Below are positions 11,104 to 21,686 of a stretch of 64,000 nucleotides of DNA, in pieces; the first letter of the stretch is position 1; every line of letters begins with the position of its first letter. This stretch comes from Argyresthia goedartella (taxonomy: Eukaryota; Arthropoda; Insecta; Lepidoptera; Argyresthiidae): assembly GCA_949825045.1 (NCBI GenBank), contig OX463822.1:3539001-3603000 (forward strand), written 5' to 3'. Below the pieces are notes generated by a model, which saw only the letters and a list, made by a program, of their open reading frames with translations, was not told where the DNA came from and made no database searches. Made by a program: the position numbers and the translations under genes.

Positions 11104-14100
11104 ATAATCAATTATTGTTTATTCAAAAAAAATACAAGTATCATGCACTATTACAAATTAATAATAATATTCTATCAACAATAAAATAATATATCTATAT
11201 GCCAAAAACTAACTAAACAATCCGCCCCAGGACATCTCCCTGCCAAAGGTTCCCAAGACACTGGCAGCGTTACCCCGCTGCACAGCCAAGGAAATCCTCT
11301 GCATGAGAAATGCCCCGGAGCGGTGGTCAAAACCTCTGTCTCTGAGGCGTCGGCCCAACTCTTTCACAAATAGTCTGCCTTGTATCCCCCACACCCCAGT
11401 CGTCTCGACAGCAAGCGGCACGAAAATGTAGCTGTTAGCTAGAGCGGCATACTTTTGATACTTCAGCCTAGCGGCTGATTCAGCCGCAGCACCTGCAGTG
11501 GCTGTTGTGGAAACCACATGGGAGGCTGCGAACGTGCAGACACAAGTTGCATCCCACAAAAGAGACCGCCCTCTCTCCCATGGCACCAATGTCAGTCCGT
11601 CAGGACGCTTCCCATCCGAACGGCACAGACCAGGCGGCTCCAGCACACTGGGAACGTTGGCCGAAATCAAAGCCCTACGGACAATGTCATTAATTGCGTG
11701 GTGCCGAGAAAACCTGCCAGCGCTCCTGACGCAGTGAAGGCCATGGCGACCCAAACCATCCACCCATGCCCCACAAACGCAATGATGCGGCTGACAGATT
11801 GTGCATCCCAAACGCAAGGCAACTGCCACACGCAATGAATCATTGTCCAAGAGAGTGCCTAGCTGTGGAGAAGGTAATGCGTGCAGCCACATGCCCGAGT
11901 CGGGCTGAGAAACCGCGCGCAACCGCGCCAACTCAGGTCCCACAGACTGAGCAAGCAGCTCGTCCCGAGTCACCTCACACATGGCCTCGTCCCACGCGCG
12001 CTGACTATCCAACCTCTCCGGCAGATCCCTTCCAGGACAACGAGCCTTCCATAAGCCCTCCACCTCCTCCGCAAAAGGGATGCAAAACCCGTCACCATTA
12101 ATACCCAAGATATGAGTTAAGAGTTCCACAACACCATGCGAAGAAGCCAAAAAGGCTGGAAGCTCGGTGTCCTGTAAGCGTCGCACACCTAAACCCCCAT
12201 GCCGGATCGGCAGCGCAGCCTGCGCCCACTGAGTCGAGGACATTTCCACATTAATGATGCACTCCAGTAAATCCTTTAGTACCGCATCATAACTTAGAGT
12301 TGCCTGTCTATGCAACCAAACCGGAGCAGTCCTAACGGAATAAGTTAGTCTCGGAAAAGAGAGACAACTTTTTAAAATAGTCAGGGCAACATGGGCGGAG
12401 AGCTGCTTGAGGTGCTTTTTGGAAGCCGCGAAAATATCTATCTTTGTCCTAATAACCCGCGGTATACCCTCCGGGAAAATAGGGGCTCCCAGAAGTGTAA
12501 AATCCTCCCTGGCTACATGGACAACACCCGGCACAACCGCATGGATGTCAGCGCTCAACTCCTGCGTGAATTGCCCAGAACAGGAGTACACCTCACACTT
12601 CTGAGTATTAAGGCTAAGTCCCAGGTTAGAAAATCCCTGTATTAGCCTTCCCAAATCCTCCATGACCACGTCCGGACTTCCACCAATCGTGCCGTCGTCC
12701 AGGTACCACACGTTCAGCGAAGAACGCAACGAGGCCACAACCTCCTGAATTGCCAGGCTAAAAAGCATGGGACCCAAAGGATCACCCTGTTGTACACCAA
12801 CCCGCGATTGGATCAAATTTCCACCATAAAACAAATTAGTTGGGTCACTATAGCACTGGTGCAGGAAAGGGTACAAAGACGGACAGCAGGCCAACACCTT
12901 GCTCAAAATGACATCTCGCTCAACGGTATTAAAAGCGTTTTTCACGTCAACTTTTATTATGATGTCGTCTGAGGCGTCTCTACACATAGCAAAAGTCCTG
13001 GTTGCATGAATGGCAGCCTCACAACCAAGAGCTACACCAAACCCCAACTGCACGGGTTGAAACAGCGATGCCAGGGCATCCCTCGCCGCACCACAGCTCA
13101 ATTTCGCCACCAAACGGCGAATAACGCTCCCCACAGCAATAGGGCGAATGCCCCCATCCTTCTTCTTTAAGGCACACAGAGAGGCACCGTAAAGAAAAGG
13201 GCACACCTCCCTATTAACCATGCCCTTTAACATAAAGTTTGCCAGGCTGCATAACGAACCCAGAAGTGCAACCCCACCGTCACCAGCCCCCACCGAAGTC
13301 AACTCCTTTAGGTGCTCCGGACGCAAGCCATCCAAACCACCAGCAGATCCGTTCTTAAAAGAGGCTATGGCCTGCGCCACTTCACCCACCTCCACAGAAA
13401 GGCACTCTGACGAAAGATCTGGCCCCCGAGGAGAGTCCAAAGGTCGGCCAGGTAAGGGATGTTTATCTCTCAAGGCACACAACGTTTCGTCATTATCGTC
13501 TGCAATGGTGCAGTCCGACAATAAAACCCGGACCGCACCACTGAGGTCTCCATCATGCACCTTGGATTCAACAATCCTGTACAATGACCTCTGTCCAAAG
13601 GGAACCCCCCCAGGAGCCAAAAGTGACGCTAGTGCGTCACCCGAACCTTCATTGGCAACATTGTCCTTCACCTTTGACGTGAGAGAGCGCCTACGGTCTT
13701 CCGAAGACGGAACCCTGAGCGCAGAATAAGAAAAAGTTAACAGGCTTTGCCAATCCAGAAGATTATTGGACTGGATGCATCGCCCGATCACCTGCGATAA
13801 CTTCGTAGCAGCTATACACCTAGCGCCCTTCGGAATGTGCTTTAGCACCCGCACACTTTTTCTCAGAGAAGACAAATTCGCCAATGAAGATGAAGACGCA
13901 ACTACCTCCTGAGCGGCACTTGGAGCAGCCTGAGCGGCACTCGGAACAACCTGAGCGGCACTCGGAGCATCTTGAGCGGGCAACTGGGACTGCGCGGGTT
14001 GCCCGCGACGCGACTGGCTACTCCCGTGAATGCGGCTAATATGCACACTCAAGCCACGAGGTACGACATACTGCTTCAACGAGCCGGGGCAGTGGGGACA

Positions 14101-14555
14101 CAGAGCTGTAGGCGCGCTCATAATTAAAACACACAATCATAATTACATGATATAAGTCCCTCAATAAAAAGTCATTACTCACTTAAAATAAATAACCAAT
14201 TAATTTAAATAAATGATTAACAAATTACTAAAAATCTATGTTCTTAGCGCAGTCACTGGTCGTGGCGGTGTGCTACGTCGTCGTAGCACTCGATGACGAC
14301 AAGCCTCGAAGAACTCGTTGAATGTTTTTTGAATAATTGAGCTAGATGCAGTAGCGTGATGACGCGCTCCCGGTGTAGACTAATGCCGTCTCATCGTTGA
14401 TGAGAGGTATTTCTCTGGCAATCGGAATGTGCAGTCCTGGCTAAGCTTATATCGTAGTATTGAACACTGACTGATCCTATTATTCAAATGGCACAGGTCA
14501 TTCAAGGTACCACCAAGAACACTAGACCAACTTTTTATTGTACACTGCAGACTTA
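11104..14555 (-). mobile_element. Non-LTR retroelement with RLE-type C-terminus, near full length
   Basis: About 3.45 kb element on the minus strand: ~400-bp 5' leader, one 975-codon ORF, ~100-bp 3' UTR ending in an AT-rich tail. It sits inside a LINE A copy; the sequence TTAAAT occurs at both junctions (about 11101 and 14546) and may be the target duplication. The ORF is much more GC-rich than its neighbours. The 5' limit is inferred from where the LINE A linker resumes. Confidence 0.65.
11209..14136 (-). CDS. Reverse transcriptase / restriction-like endonuclease polyprotein, intact
   Basis: A 975-residue ORF. Residues ~13-37 form a C2H2-like zinc finger (CPHC..HISRIH). A short A/Q/P-rich repeat follows, encoded by 24-bp tandem units at 13910-13985. 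The RT spans roughly residues 240-520: GSAGGLDGLRPEHL, VDVKNAFNTVERD (catalytic Asp), GVQQGDPLGPMLFSLAIQ and YLDDGTIGG near residue 477. The C-terminus has CVCGAWVDGLGRHGLHC (~785), RHHAINDIV, then KRPDG (~844) and WDATC (~861). This resembles the CCHC plus K/R-PD..D/E arrangement of restriction-like endonucleases in R2-group elements. It would act by target-primed reverse transcription. The clade is uncertain; no frameshift or stop is present. The first Met may be residue 1 or 6. Confidence 0.85.
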   Translation of the reverse strand: MCVLIMSAPTALCPHCPGSLKQYVVPRGLSVHISRIHGSSQSRRGQPAQSQLPAQDAPSAAQVVPSAAQAAPSAAQEVVASSSSLANLSSLRKSVRVLKHIPKGARCIAATKLSQVIGRCIQSNNLLDWQSLLTFSYSALRVPSSEDRRRSLTSKVKDNVANEGSGDALASLLAPGGVPFGQRSLYRIVESKVHDGDLSGAVRVLLSDCTIADDNDETLCALRDKHPLPGRPLDSPRGPDLSSECLSVEVGEVAQAIASFKNGSAGGLDGLRPEHLKELTSVGAGDGGVALLGSLCSLANFMLKGMVNREVCPFLYGASLCALKKKDGGIRPIAVGSVIRRLVAKLSCGAARDALASLFQPVQLGFGVALGCEAAIHATRTFAMCRDASDDIIIKVDVKNAFNTVERDVILSKVLACCPSLYPFLHQCYSDPTNLFYGGNLIQSRVGVQQGDPLGPMLFSLAIQEVVASLRSSLNVWYLDDGTIGGSPDVVMEDLGRLIQGFSNLGLSLNTQKCEVYSCSGQFTQELSADIHAVVPGVVHVAREDFTLLGAPIFPEGIPRVIRTKIDIFAASKKHLKQLSAHVALTILKSCLSFPRLTYSVRTAPVWLHRQATLSYDAVLKDLLECIINVEMSSTQWAQAALPIRHGGLGVRRLQDTELPAFLASSHGVVELLTHILGINGDGFCIPFAEEVEGLWKARCPGRDLPERLDSQRAWDEAMCEVTRDELLAQSVGPELARLRAVSQPDSGMWLHALPSPQLGTLLDNDSLRVAVALRLGCTICQPHHCVCGAWVDGLGRHGLHCVRSAGRFSRHHAINDIVRRALISANVPSVLEPPGLCRSDGKRPDGLTLVPWERGRSLLWDATCVCTFAASHVVSTTATAGAAAESAARLKYQKYAALANSYIFVPLAVETTGVWGIQGRLFVKELGRRLRDRGFDHRSGAFLMQRISLAVQRGNAASVLGTFGREMSWGGLFS

Positions 14556-14559
14556 AATT

Positions 14560-16885
14560 AAAGAAAGTCAGTGCCAACAACGGTAAATCTAAATTTAATG
14601 ACTGGGCAACATTTGGAAAACGTAAAAGTAGAGCTATCTTGTATGATCTTTATAAACAAAAAACCTATAACTTTGATATAAAATTTCATGAATATGTTAA
14701 AAAATATTCCAAAACTTTCAAGTTGGATTGTAGAACTGCAAAAAATTTCACATAAATAAAAAAACACAAAATTCAAATAACAGAATGAAAACGGTTTGGC
14801 AAATCATAAACCGTGAAACTGGCAAAGTTATACCGAGGGATAATGATTTCTGCTTAAAGATAGGTGATGATGTTGTTAAATCCAACGCTGAGGTAGCTCG
14901 AGCTTTTGAAACATTCTTCTCCAATGCACCCTTACTCACAACAGAGCGTCTAAATTCATCTCAATATGAAGCAGAGACTTTGTTAAAAAACAGCACTAGC
15001 ATCAGTAATGTAGATTTTAAATTTTATCATGTATGTCCCCAGGATATTGTCAAAACATATAGATTACTTAACTTAAAAAATACTGAAGACCTGTGGGGTA
15101 TGTCAGTCAAAGTCATTGGTTCAATAATACTTGTTATAGCCCCACACCTAGCTTATATATTTAATAAATGTGTTGATGATGGAGCTTTTCCAGACCTCAT
15201 GAAACACAGTAAACTTATACCTCTGTTCAAGTCGGGGGACAAGGGTGATCCGTCAAATTTCAGACCAATATAGGTTCTTCCAGCACTAAGTAAAAATTTT
15301 TGAAAAGATTATACTCAATCAAATGCTCTCACACTTCAACAGTTCAAAACAACTCCACGCCAAGCAATACGGTTTCACTAGGGGTAAATCGACTACGGAT
15401 GCAGGTATTACCCTTATATCTCATATTTATTCTGCATGGGAAGTCGCACAGGATGCTATCGGTGTTTTTTGCGATCTGTCGAAGGCATTTGATTGTGTTG
15501 ATCATAACACGTTACTAATGAAATTAAATCATTACGGAGTTAGAAATAAAGCGTTGGATCTACTAAGATCATACCTAAGCAATAGAATTCAAAAGGCAGA
15601 AGTCAACGGCGTTAAATCTGATGGATCGGGGTTAAAAATTGGGGTTCCACAAGGTTCCATATTAGGCCCTTTCTTATTCCTGGTATATATTAACGATCTG
15701 CCTTTTATGGTGGAGAAATTGACTAACATAGTGTTGTTTGCTGATGACAGTTCACTGGTCTTCAAAATTGAAAGACAAAAAGAAGATTTTGATGATGTCA
15801 ATAGAGTATTATCTTTAACCTTGAATTGGTTCACAGTTAACAATTTATTGTTAAATGCTGGTAAAACCAAATGTATCAAATTCTCACTTCCAAATGTCAG
15901 GCAAGTTGGAACCAGTTTAGTGTTGGACAGCAATACGTTAGAATTAGTAAATGATACGAATTTTCTTGGAATAACCATTGATAACAAATTGCAGTGGGGA
16001 CCCCACATAGAAAAATTGGCTGGTAAATTAAGTTCTGTGGCTTACGCTGTTAGGAACATCAGACAAAACACGGATGTGGCTACATCTAGGCTAGTATATT
16101 TTAGTTACTTTCATAGTGTCATGTCCTATGGTATCTTGTTGTGGGGAAAAGCAGCGGATATTCAAACTATTTATATTTTACAGAAAAGAGCTATTCGAGC
16201 AATTTATAATTTAAAACGCACAAACTCCTTAAGACAGCTTTTTAAAGAAATTGATATACTAACTGTAGCTAGTCAAGTTATTTTCGAAAATATAATGTAC
16301 GTACGCAAGAACCTTATAAAATTTTCCAAACTTAGCGATAGCTGTAATGTTAACCTAAGAAATAATCACAGACTACTTGCGCCTCGGTTTAGACTCGCGA
16401 AGGTTAGCAATTCTTTCAAGGGTCAATGCATTCTATACTACAACAAGATACCTCTGGAGATCTTGACATTGCCTTTTGAGCAATTTAAAATCCATGTTAA
16501 AGCGACTTTGTCGAAAAAGGGATATTACAATCTTCAAGATTACTTAAATGATGGGTCTGTATGGGGTTAATCTGGCTCAACACAGACCTTGCTGCTAATT
16601 ATTTTGTAATTATTTATTCCTGCTTATTAATTATGATAATGACTAAATATTATATTTTGTATTAGTTAAGCATAAGCAATTATTAAAAAGAGATCTAAAA
16701 ATCAATCTGTGGGAGTTTCTACGCCCTTCTTCTCCCACAGTGGTCCAATGTAGAGAAGTGGCAAAAAATGACGATTGCTAAGTATATGTAAATATCTACA
16801 GTAATAAAGACATTTGGTATTTGGTATTTGGTATATGTAAATATCTACAGTAATAAAGTACTTTGTCTTTGACTTTGACTTTGTA
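14560..16885 (+). pseudogene. LINE family A, longest copy, RT and C-terminus
   Basis: Continues the copy begun at 10845. 14785-15273 encodes the EN-RT linker and RT start (FKSGDKGDPSNFRPI). It is cut by a TAG at 15271-15273 and a 1-nt shift near 15300. 15323-16570 (415 codons) is open through RT and thumb: YGFTRGKSTTDAG, CDLSKAFDCVDHN, GVPQGSILGPFLFLVYINDL, FADDSSLVF, ending LNDGSVWG. The 3' UTR carries the family's TTGGACCACTGTGGG (inverted) block and ends in mixed (TTTGGTA)n and (TTTGACT)n tails at 16808-16885. Two lesions in ORF2 make it inactive. The RT sequence is of the CR1/Jockey superfamily type. Confidence 0.9.
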
Positions 16886-18759
16886 AATAAACATTATTTA
16901 TTTTAGAAAATGTTACAAATCTTTAAAACACTGTTTTTCAATCTTTACATCGTCACTATATCATAACCCAGCTTTCAACTTGCTAGGTCATCTGGAAGTG
17001 GGTTAGGTTTTGATGTTAGGTCAGTCAGTCAGTGAAAAAAATCCCGATTTTTAGATGTTTGTATCTTAATTACTTCTAGTTTCTAGTTAGCCCTAAGGAT
17101 CTCAATAAATGAACTAAATTTTATGTTTATGTTTAAAGATTTTGAGTTACGTAAGTGTTAAAAACGGCTCCAATGGTTTGGGTAATGTCACGCAAGGTTG
17201 CTGCGTCGCCAGTTACCTTCTTTTAAACTTGGTTTTGACACGCTGCCGAGTGTGTAGATCACTGTGACACCATGAACTTGTGTAGCCGTCAAACTTTGAG
17301 TTGTCACTTGAGCACCCGGGCCTATACAGGGTATTTAGAAGACCGATGCATAGTAGGTAAAACATAACGTAAATAGTACAGATAATATGTGGATGATGTC
17401 GCTGTTTCTGGTTCCCACGATACATGGTATCTTAGTGTGGGGACAGCAGCAATGTATGTGCCATTATATATATTTTTTGTCTTTGTTTATAATTTTAATC
17501 CATTTGGGCTGAATTTGCTTTAGCAGAATTCTTACGGTTTCAATTGATCGATATTTCATTATTTTTGACGAAAAAACTCAGAATTTTTGTAATTTTCGAG
17601 ATTTTGAAAAATAATAAATTTATTGTTCAATCATTTCTAACTAAGTAAGTACTATTCAAGTAATCTAAAAAAACTTGTTTAAGGCATCTATGACTAAGAC
17701 TTGGTTTTTACAAACCTTTGAAACGCATGTTTAACACTTTGGTTTTAAACAAGTATTTTTTACTGCATTTAAAAAATATCGGAGGAGTGTGCTAACCTTT
17801 TTTTAAACAAGCTTGGCTAATGATCTATCTTTTGAGATAGCATTATAAAGGTATCAGAAACAAATTGAGGAAGAAAATTACTACTTTTAATTTTTCTTCA
17901 CGTTTGGTGGTGCATAAAGTTACATACATCGACGGAAGACCATCAACCGAATTAAAAATGTTCTAAATTGTCACGTTAAGGAAAAATTAAGATTAATAAA
18001 AAAATGGGACTTTTGTTGTGAATTTGTGGCATATAAAATCTCAAAATATAGAATATGTTTTTTTACTTGACACACAAACACATGCTGTCTTTTTCTTTTT
18101 CAAAAAAAATGTGGTCAATAAAACCTTACTTAACAGAAAAGGAAATTTTCTATCACTTCAAAGGTATTTAAAAACCAAATCTCAGCTACAGATGCCATAA
18201 TATAATAAGTGTTGTTATATTACATATACAGTACTTAATTAGGAAAGATTGAAAAATAATTGTTTTATTTTTAATTAATAGAAATTGTATGTAAAATGTA
18301 AAAACAATAAATCACCAATAAGAACGAAACGGTAAGACTTTGGCTGACATGAGTTTGGTCTTAAATGTTGTTAATGGTCTGTTATATCATTGTTTTGGGG
18401 CTTTGTATCGATCTACCAAACATCCTGTATATTCTATGTTATCCCAGAGTTATTCGTATTATATATCAGGTATATGGTTTGTTTCTCAGTGAGTGCGGAT
18501 ATAACATAGTACATCCTTTTTCATTCTGTAAAGGCCTGTCCCTTCCCTTTGTGTTATCGTGTATTCAGGGGAGCAGCGTTTGCTAACAAATGTCAAAGGT
18601 ATTGAGTTGTTTGAAGTAGGGACTTTATTCTGAATGCGATGTTTTATAAAGGTTTCCGCTTGGTAAGTGACACCTGCCAAACTTACAGTAACTACGGTAG
18701 AGCAAAAGAGATATCAAGGTGTTTTAAAGAATGTTAACAAACAAAATCTATCAACTTGT
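16886..18759. other. No recognisable gene; one SINE fragment
   Basis: AT-rich. Apart from a SINE family 3 fragment at 17375-17455 I see only short chance ORFs. Confidence 0.4.
17375..17455 (+). mobile_element. Fragment of SINE family 3
   Basis: Carries GATGTCGCTGTTTCTGGTTC, CCCACGATACATGGTATC and TAGTGTGGGG, the 3' half of the element at 19040-19240. Confidence 0.6.
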
Positions 18760-19003
18760 TGGTAGGTGCAGTTTTGAATGCCGGGGGCTGACAAATTACC
18801 AATGAGATAATTAATCTTAAGTAAATTATGTGGATGTTCTAACAGTGATGGAAAACATCGTGAGGAACCTTTATTATTCCATAGCTGCGGCGATGGGCTA
18901 GCCCCCTGTCACGCAAAATGGAGTATTGAAAAACTGCCTAAAAGTGGCACAGTTATGCCTCTGGTACCCCGTATGGGGAAAGGCGATACGCTATTCATTG
19001 TTT
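18760..19003 (+). mobile_element. SINE family 1, nearly full length
   Basis: Body blocks CAGTGATGGAAAACATCGTG, GCTGCGGCGATGGGCTAGCC and CCCTGTCACGCAAAATGGAG match the complete copy at 45322-45618, in opposite orientation. The head is degraded and the tail short. Confidence 0.75.
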
Positions 19004-19039
19004 TGTTATTATATTACTCAGCTTGCAGTTATCAAGCCA

Positions 19040-19240
19040 GGGCTTGTCATGTTGAAGACCTCTGTGGCACTGCGGTTGTATCACTGCTTCCTTTCGAGAG
19101 GTCCTGGGTTCGATCCCCGGCTGGGGATAAAAAAAAACAAAAATCCACTGCTTGGATGTTATATGTGTGAGATGTCGCTGTTTCTGGTTCCCACGACACA
19201 GGGTATCCTAGTGTGGGGTTAGAAGTAATGTATATTTTGT
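19040..19240 (+). mobile_element. SINE family 3, full length
   Basis: Head GACCTCTGTGGCACTGCGG with a B-box-like GGGTTCGATCCCCGG, then an A-rich linker and body (TTGGATGTTATATGTGTGAG, GATGTCGCTGTTTCTGGTTC, ACACAGGGTATCCTAGTG). Other copies: 17375-17455, 29700-29815, 31040-31165 and, inverted, 31480-31680. Probably tRNA-derived. Confidence 0.7.
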
Positions 19241-19387
19241 ACCTACATGGTTTTACTACACCAACTTCTCACTGTTAGTTCTATCTTCTTGTACTTGTAT
19301 TGATTCCAAGCTAATATAGCTGACCTAACTAAATTATTCCGCGGCCTATCTGGCTTCTGGAGTTGTCAAATAAATTTCAAGATTTTT

Positions 19388-20108
19388 TAAGATTTTTTTT
19401 TTATTGAATATAAATAAATTAATTATCTTATTCAACGTCAAAATTATACTTACTTATAAATACAAGTAAATTTTTTTTTATTAAAAAAAAGACCACCGTT
19501 TCGGAAGGTGGGCCTCGGGGTTAAGAAGAAACGGCAAGAAACTTCCCCATATCTTCTTTTTTTTAAAGTGACTTCACAACACGCACTGGTTTCGGTCTAA
19601 GGAAATTCGCCGGCGAGTGATAGACTTGATCCATCGCCCCTCGTCGAATTTCTGTACGCTGAGATGGTATGGACCATGCAGTTTTGTCATCTAAGTATTC
19701 CTTAATACTATAATAGGACTTTCTTATCAGCTCGTTTCCAACATAGTTTTTTAACCTCTTTTCAGGAAGGATCAATGATTCCTGTGGTATTTTATTGTAG
19801 AAGCGAATACAGTGTCACATGAATGATGTGCCTACTTTACTTAGTCTAAATAATGGTAGTGCTAACCTATTTTTATTTCTAGTGTTAATTGTATGGCTAT
19901 CACCTACAGTTTTAAATATAGCTATGTTTTTTCTTACATGCAAGATATTCTCGTATATATATTGACAGGTAACCGTAAGTTTGTTAATTTCTTTGAATTT
20001 TTCTCTTAATGATTCTCTAGCATCTAATTGATATATCGCCCTGATCGCCTTTTTTTGTAAATAAATATCGTATTTATATCTGCTGCCCTCCCCCAGAGCA
20101 ATGCTCAT
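19388..20108 (-). pseudogene. LINE family B, 3' fragment
   Basis: A 5'-truncated CR1/Jockey-like LINE. 19815-20108 encodes the RT thumb (YLQKKAIRAIYQLDARESLR, TCQYIYENILHVRKN) and 19563-19775 the C-terminus, which is in another frame, so at least one frameshift exists. The family shares the layout of family A but is clearly diverged. The same 3' end occurs at 63486-63785, and a short thumb piece at 40793-40935. Confidence 0.8.
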
Positions 20109-21600
20109 TTCAGTGCAGCATATTTCCTTATTTATTAAGCAGCCTTAAGGGTTCCTCCTGCTGAAAAATTCAGGGATATTCAACTAAGCGGCGCGAATGG
20201 CGTCCGATCAAACGGCGAATTCCCGATATTCGCCGGAGCGCAATTCCGAATATACATACATGTATTTGAATGAACGGTATCGCTCTAGCGGAGGAAATAT
20301 TTGGTCGCACATGTTATGAAGCGTTTACACCTTTCGCGTTAGGCACAAGGTTTGTGACGCGAGCTAGCAAATAAGGATTTTGATATTCTATTATCAAAAC
20401 TAGAGATAAATACGAGCATGAATCAACTCCCAATGCCTAGCAAAATCGACACAGTTTGTCATAATTTTAGTTTAGTGTCACTTTTTCATTATTTTCGGTC
20501 AATTTGAGTCAGCTTTACTAGGATTTTATATTTGAGGCCAGAAATGTGAACAAGCAACTGTAATTTTCTAGAACAAAACCGTTGACTTTGACATTCATAC
20601 TATAATTTTTGTACTGGAAATACTTGTTTAATAAAGGAGCATCGGAAAACTATACGTCAAAGTCAAGTAACGTATATCTACAATAACCGTTATTTTTTTT
20701 ATTTGACTTTGACAGACAGAACGGACGAGTGAAAGTTTATTTTACAATTCAAATACTGCTAGGTATTATACATTTCACTAATCCAAGGTTAATGAAGATA
20801 AAACCAATATTTACCAGAAAACACGCCTTATTAAATATGCAAACACCTTTACTCTATTACAGGGGACTCCACAGGATAGAAATGTTTGTCATCTCTGAGT
20901 ATACCTGTTACTTCTTGTTCAATGTTCATGTATTGTCTTTTAATATATATTTGAGTGAGTTTTTCAAGGGCATATCTTTTGCGGCGTGGCAGAAAAACAG
21001 GGTTTAAAATGTGATTTAACCGTGGTGATACATTTTTTTACGTGCCAAGCCAATATTAAATTGTTTAGTGATTTAAATTATATAATATAAAATAAAATAC
21101 CTTGCGTTTCTATTTTAGTTGTGCTTCCAGAAACCTTGTCAGTGGATATTTTCTGACACTCACACAAAATTCAAGAAATTAATTATCAACTAAATTAACA
21201 GTTGTAATAAGCATTGATAGTTCTATCCAACGATAGTTTTGTTTTTATGTTTGGCTTCGTAACTTATCTAGGATATTGACGAAAAGGTACCCGCGCGCGC
21301 TCACCCAAGTTTTGGTGCATTTTGGTGGTATTCATAAAATAGCCCTAAATATTTGGTTATCGATTAAGTCTGATCTAAGACCCTGTCATCCGATTAATTC
21401 AAATGAGAGCTCTAACGTAACCCCAGCATACCTGCCGCTGGTTGAGCGTCGAAGCAGCCGCAGCTGTAGCAGGAGTCGTAGCAACCGCTGCCGGTTTCTG
21501 AGCAGGGATGTGGGTCGCTACGGGCAACGGCAGAGCTGAAGGAGCAAACTTAGTGATGTGGAGCTCCCGCTCCGACTTCTGCCTGCTTTTTTGAGAAGCA
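20109..21600. other. No recognisable gene
   Basis: No supported feature. 21399-21608 on the minus strand has an alanine/proline-rich open stretch directly downstream of the LINE at 21687-25360 that might be its 3' UTR or a piece of an ORF1, but nothing identifies it. Confidence 0.35.
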
Positions 21601-21686
21601 ATTGTCAATTGTCAATTGTAAGACGGGCTGGTTTCCGCAACTCGACGACGAAAGCGCCTATTTTGCGTGTGGGTGGGAATGCGACA

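Noticed and set aside
13220..13729. Plus-strand 169-codon ORF
   Set aside because: Antisense of the GC-rich 975-codon ORF; long only because of base composition.
18018..18200. Small plus-strand ORF as a gene
   Set aside because: Low-complexity AT-rich translation with no start context or homology signal.
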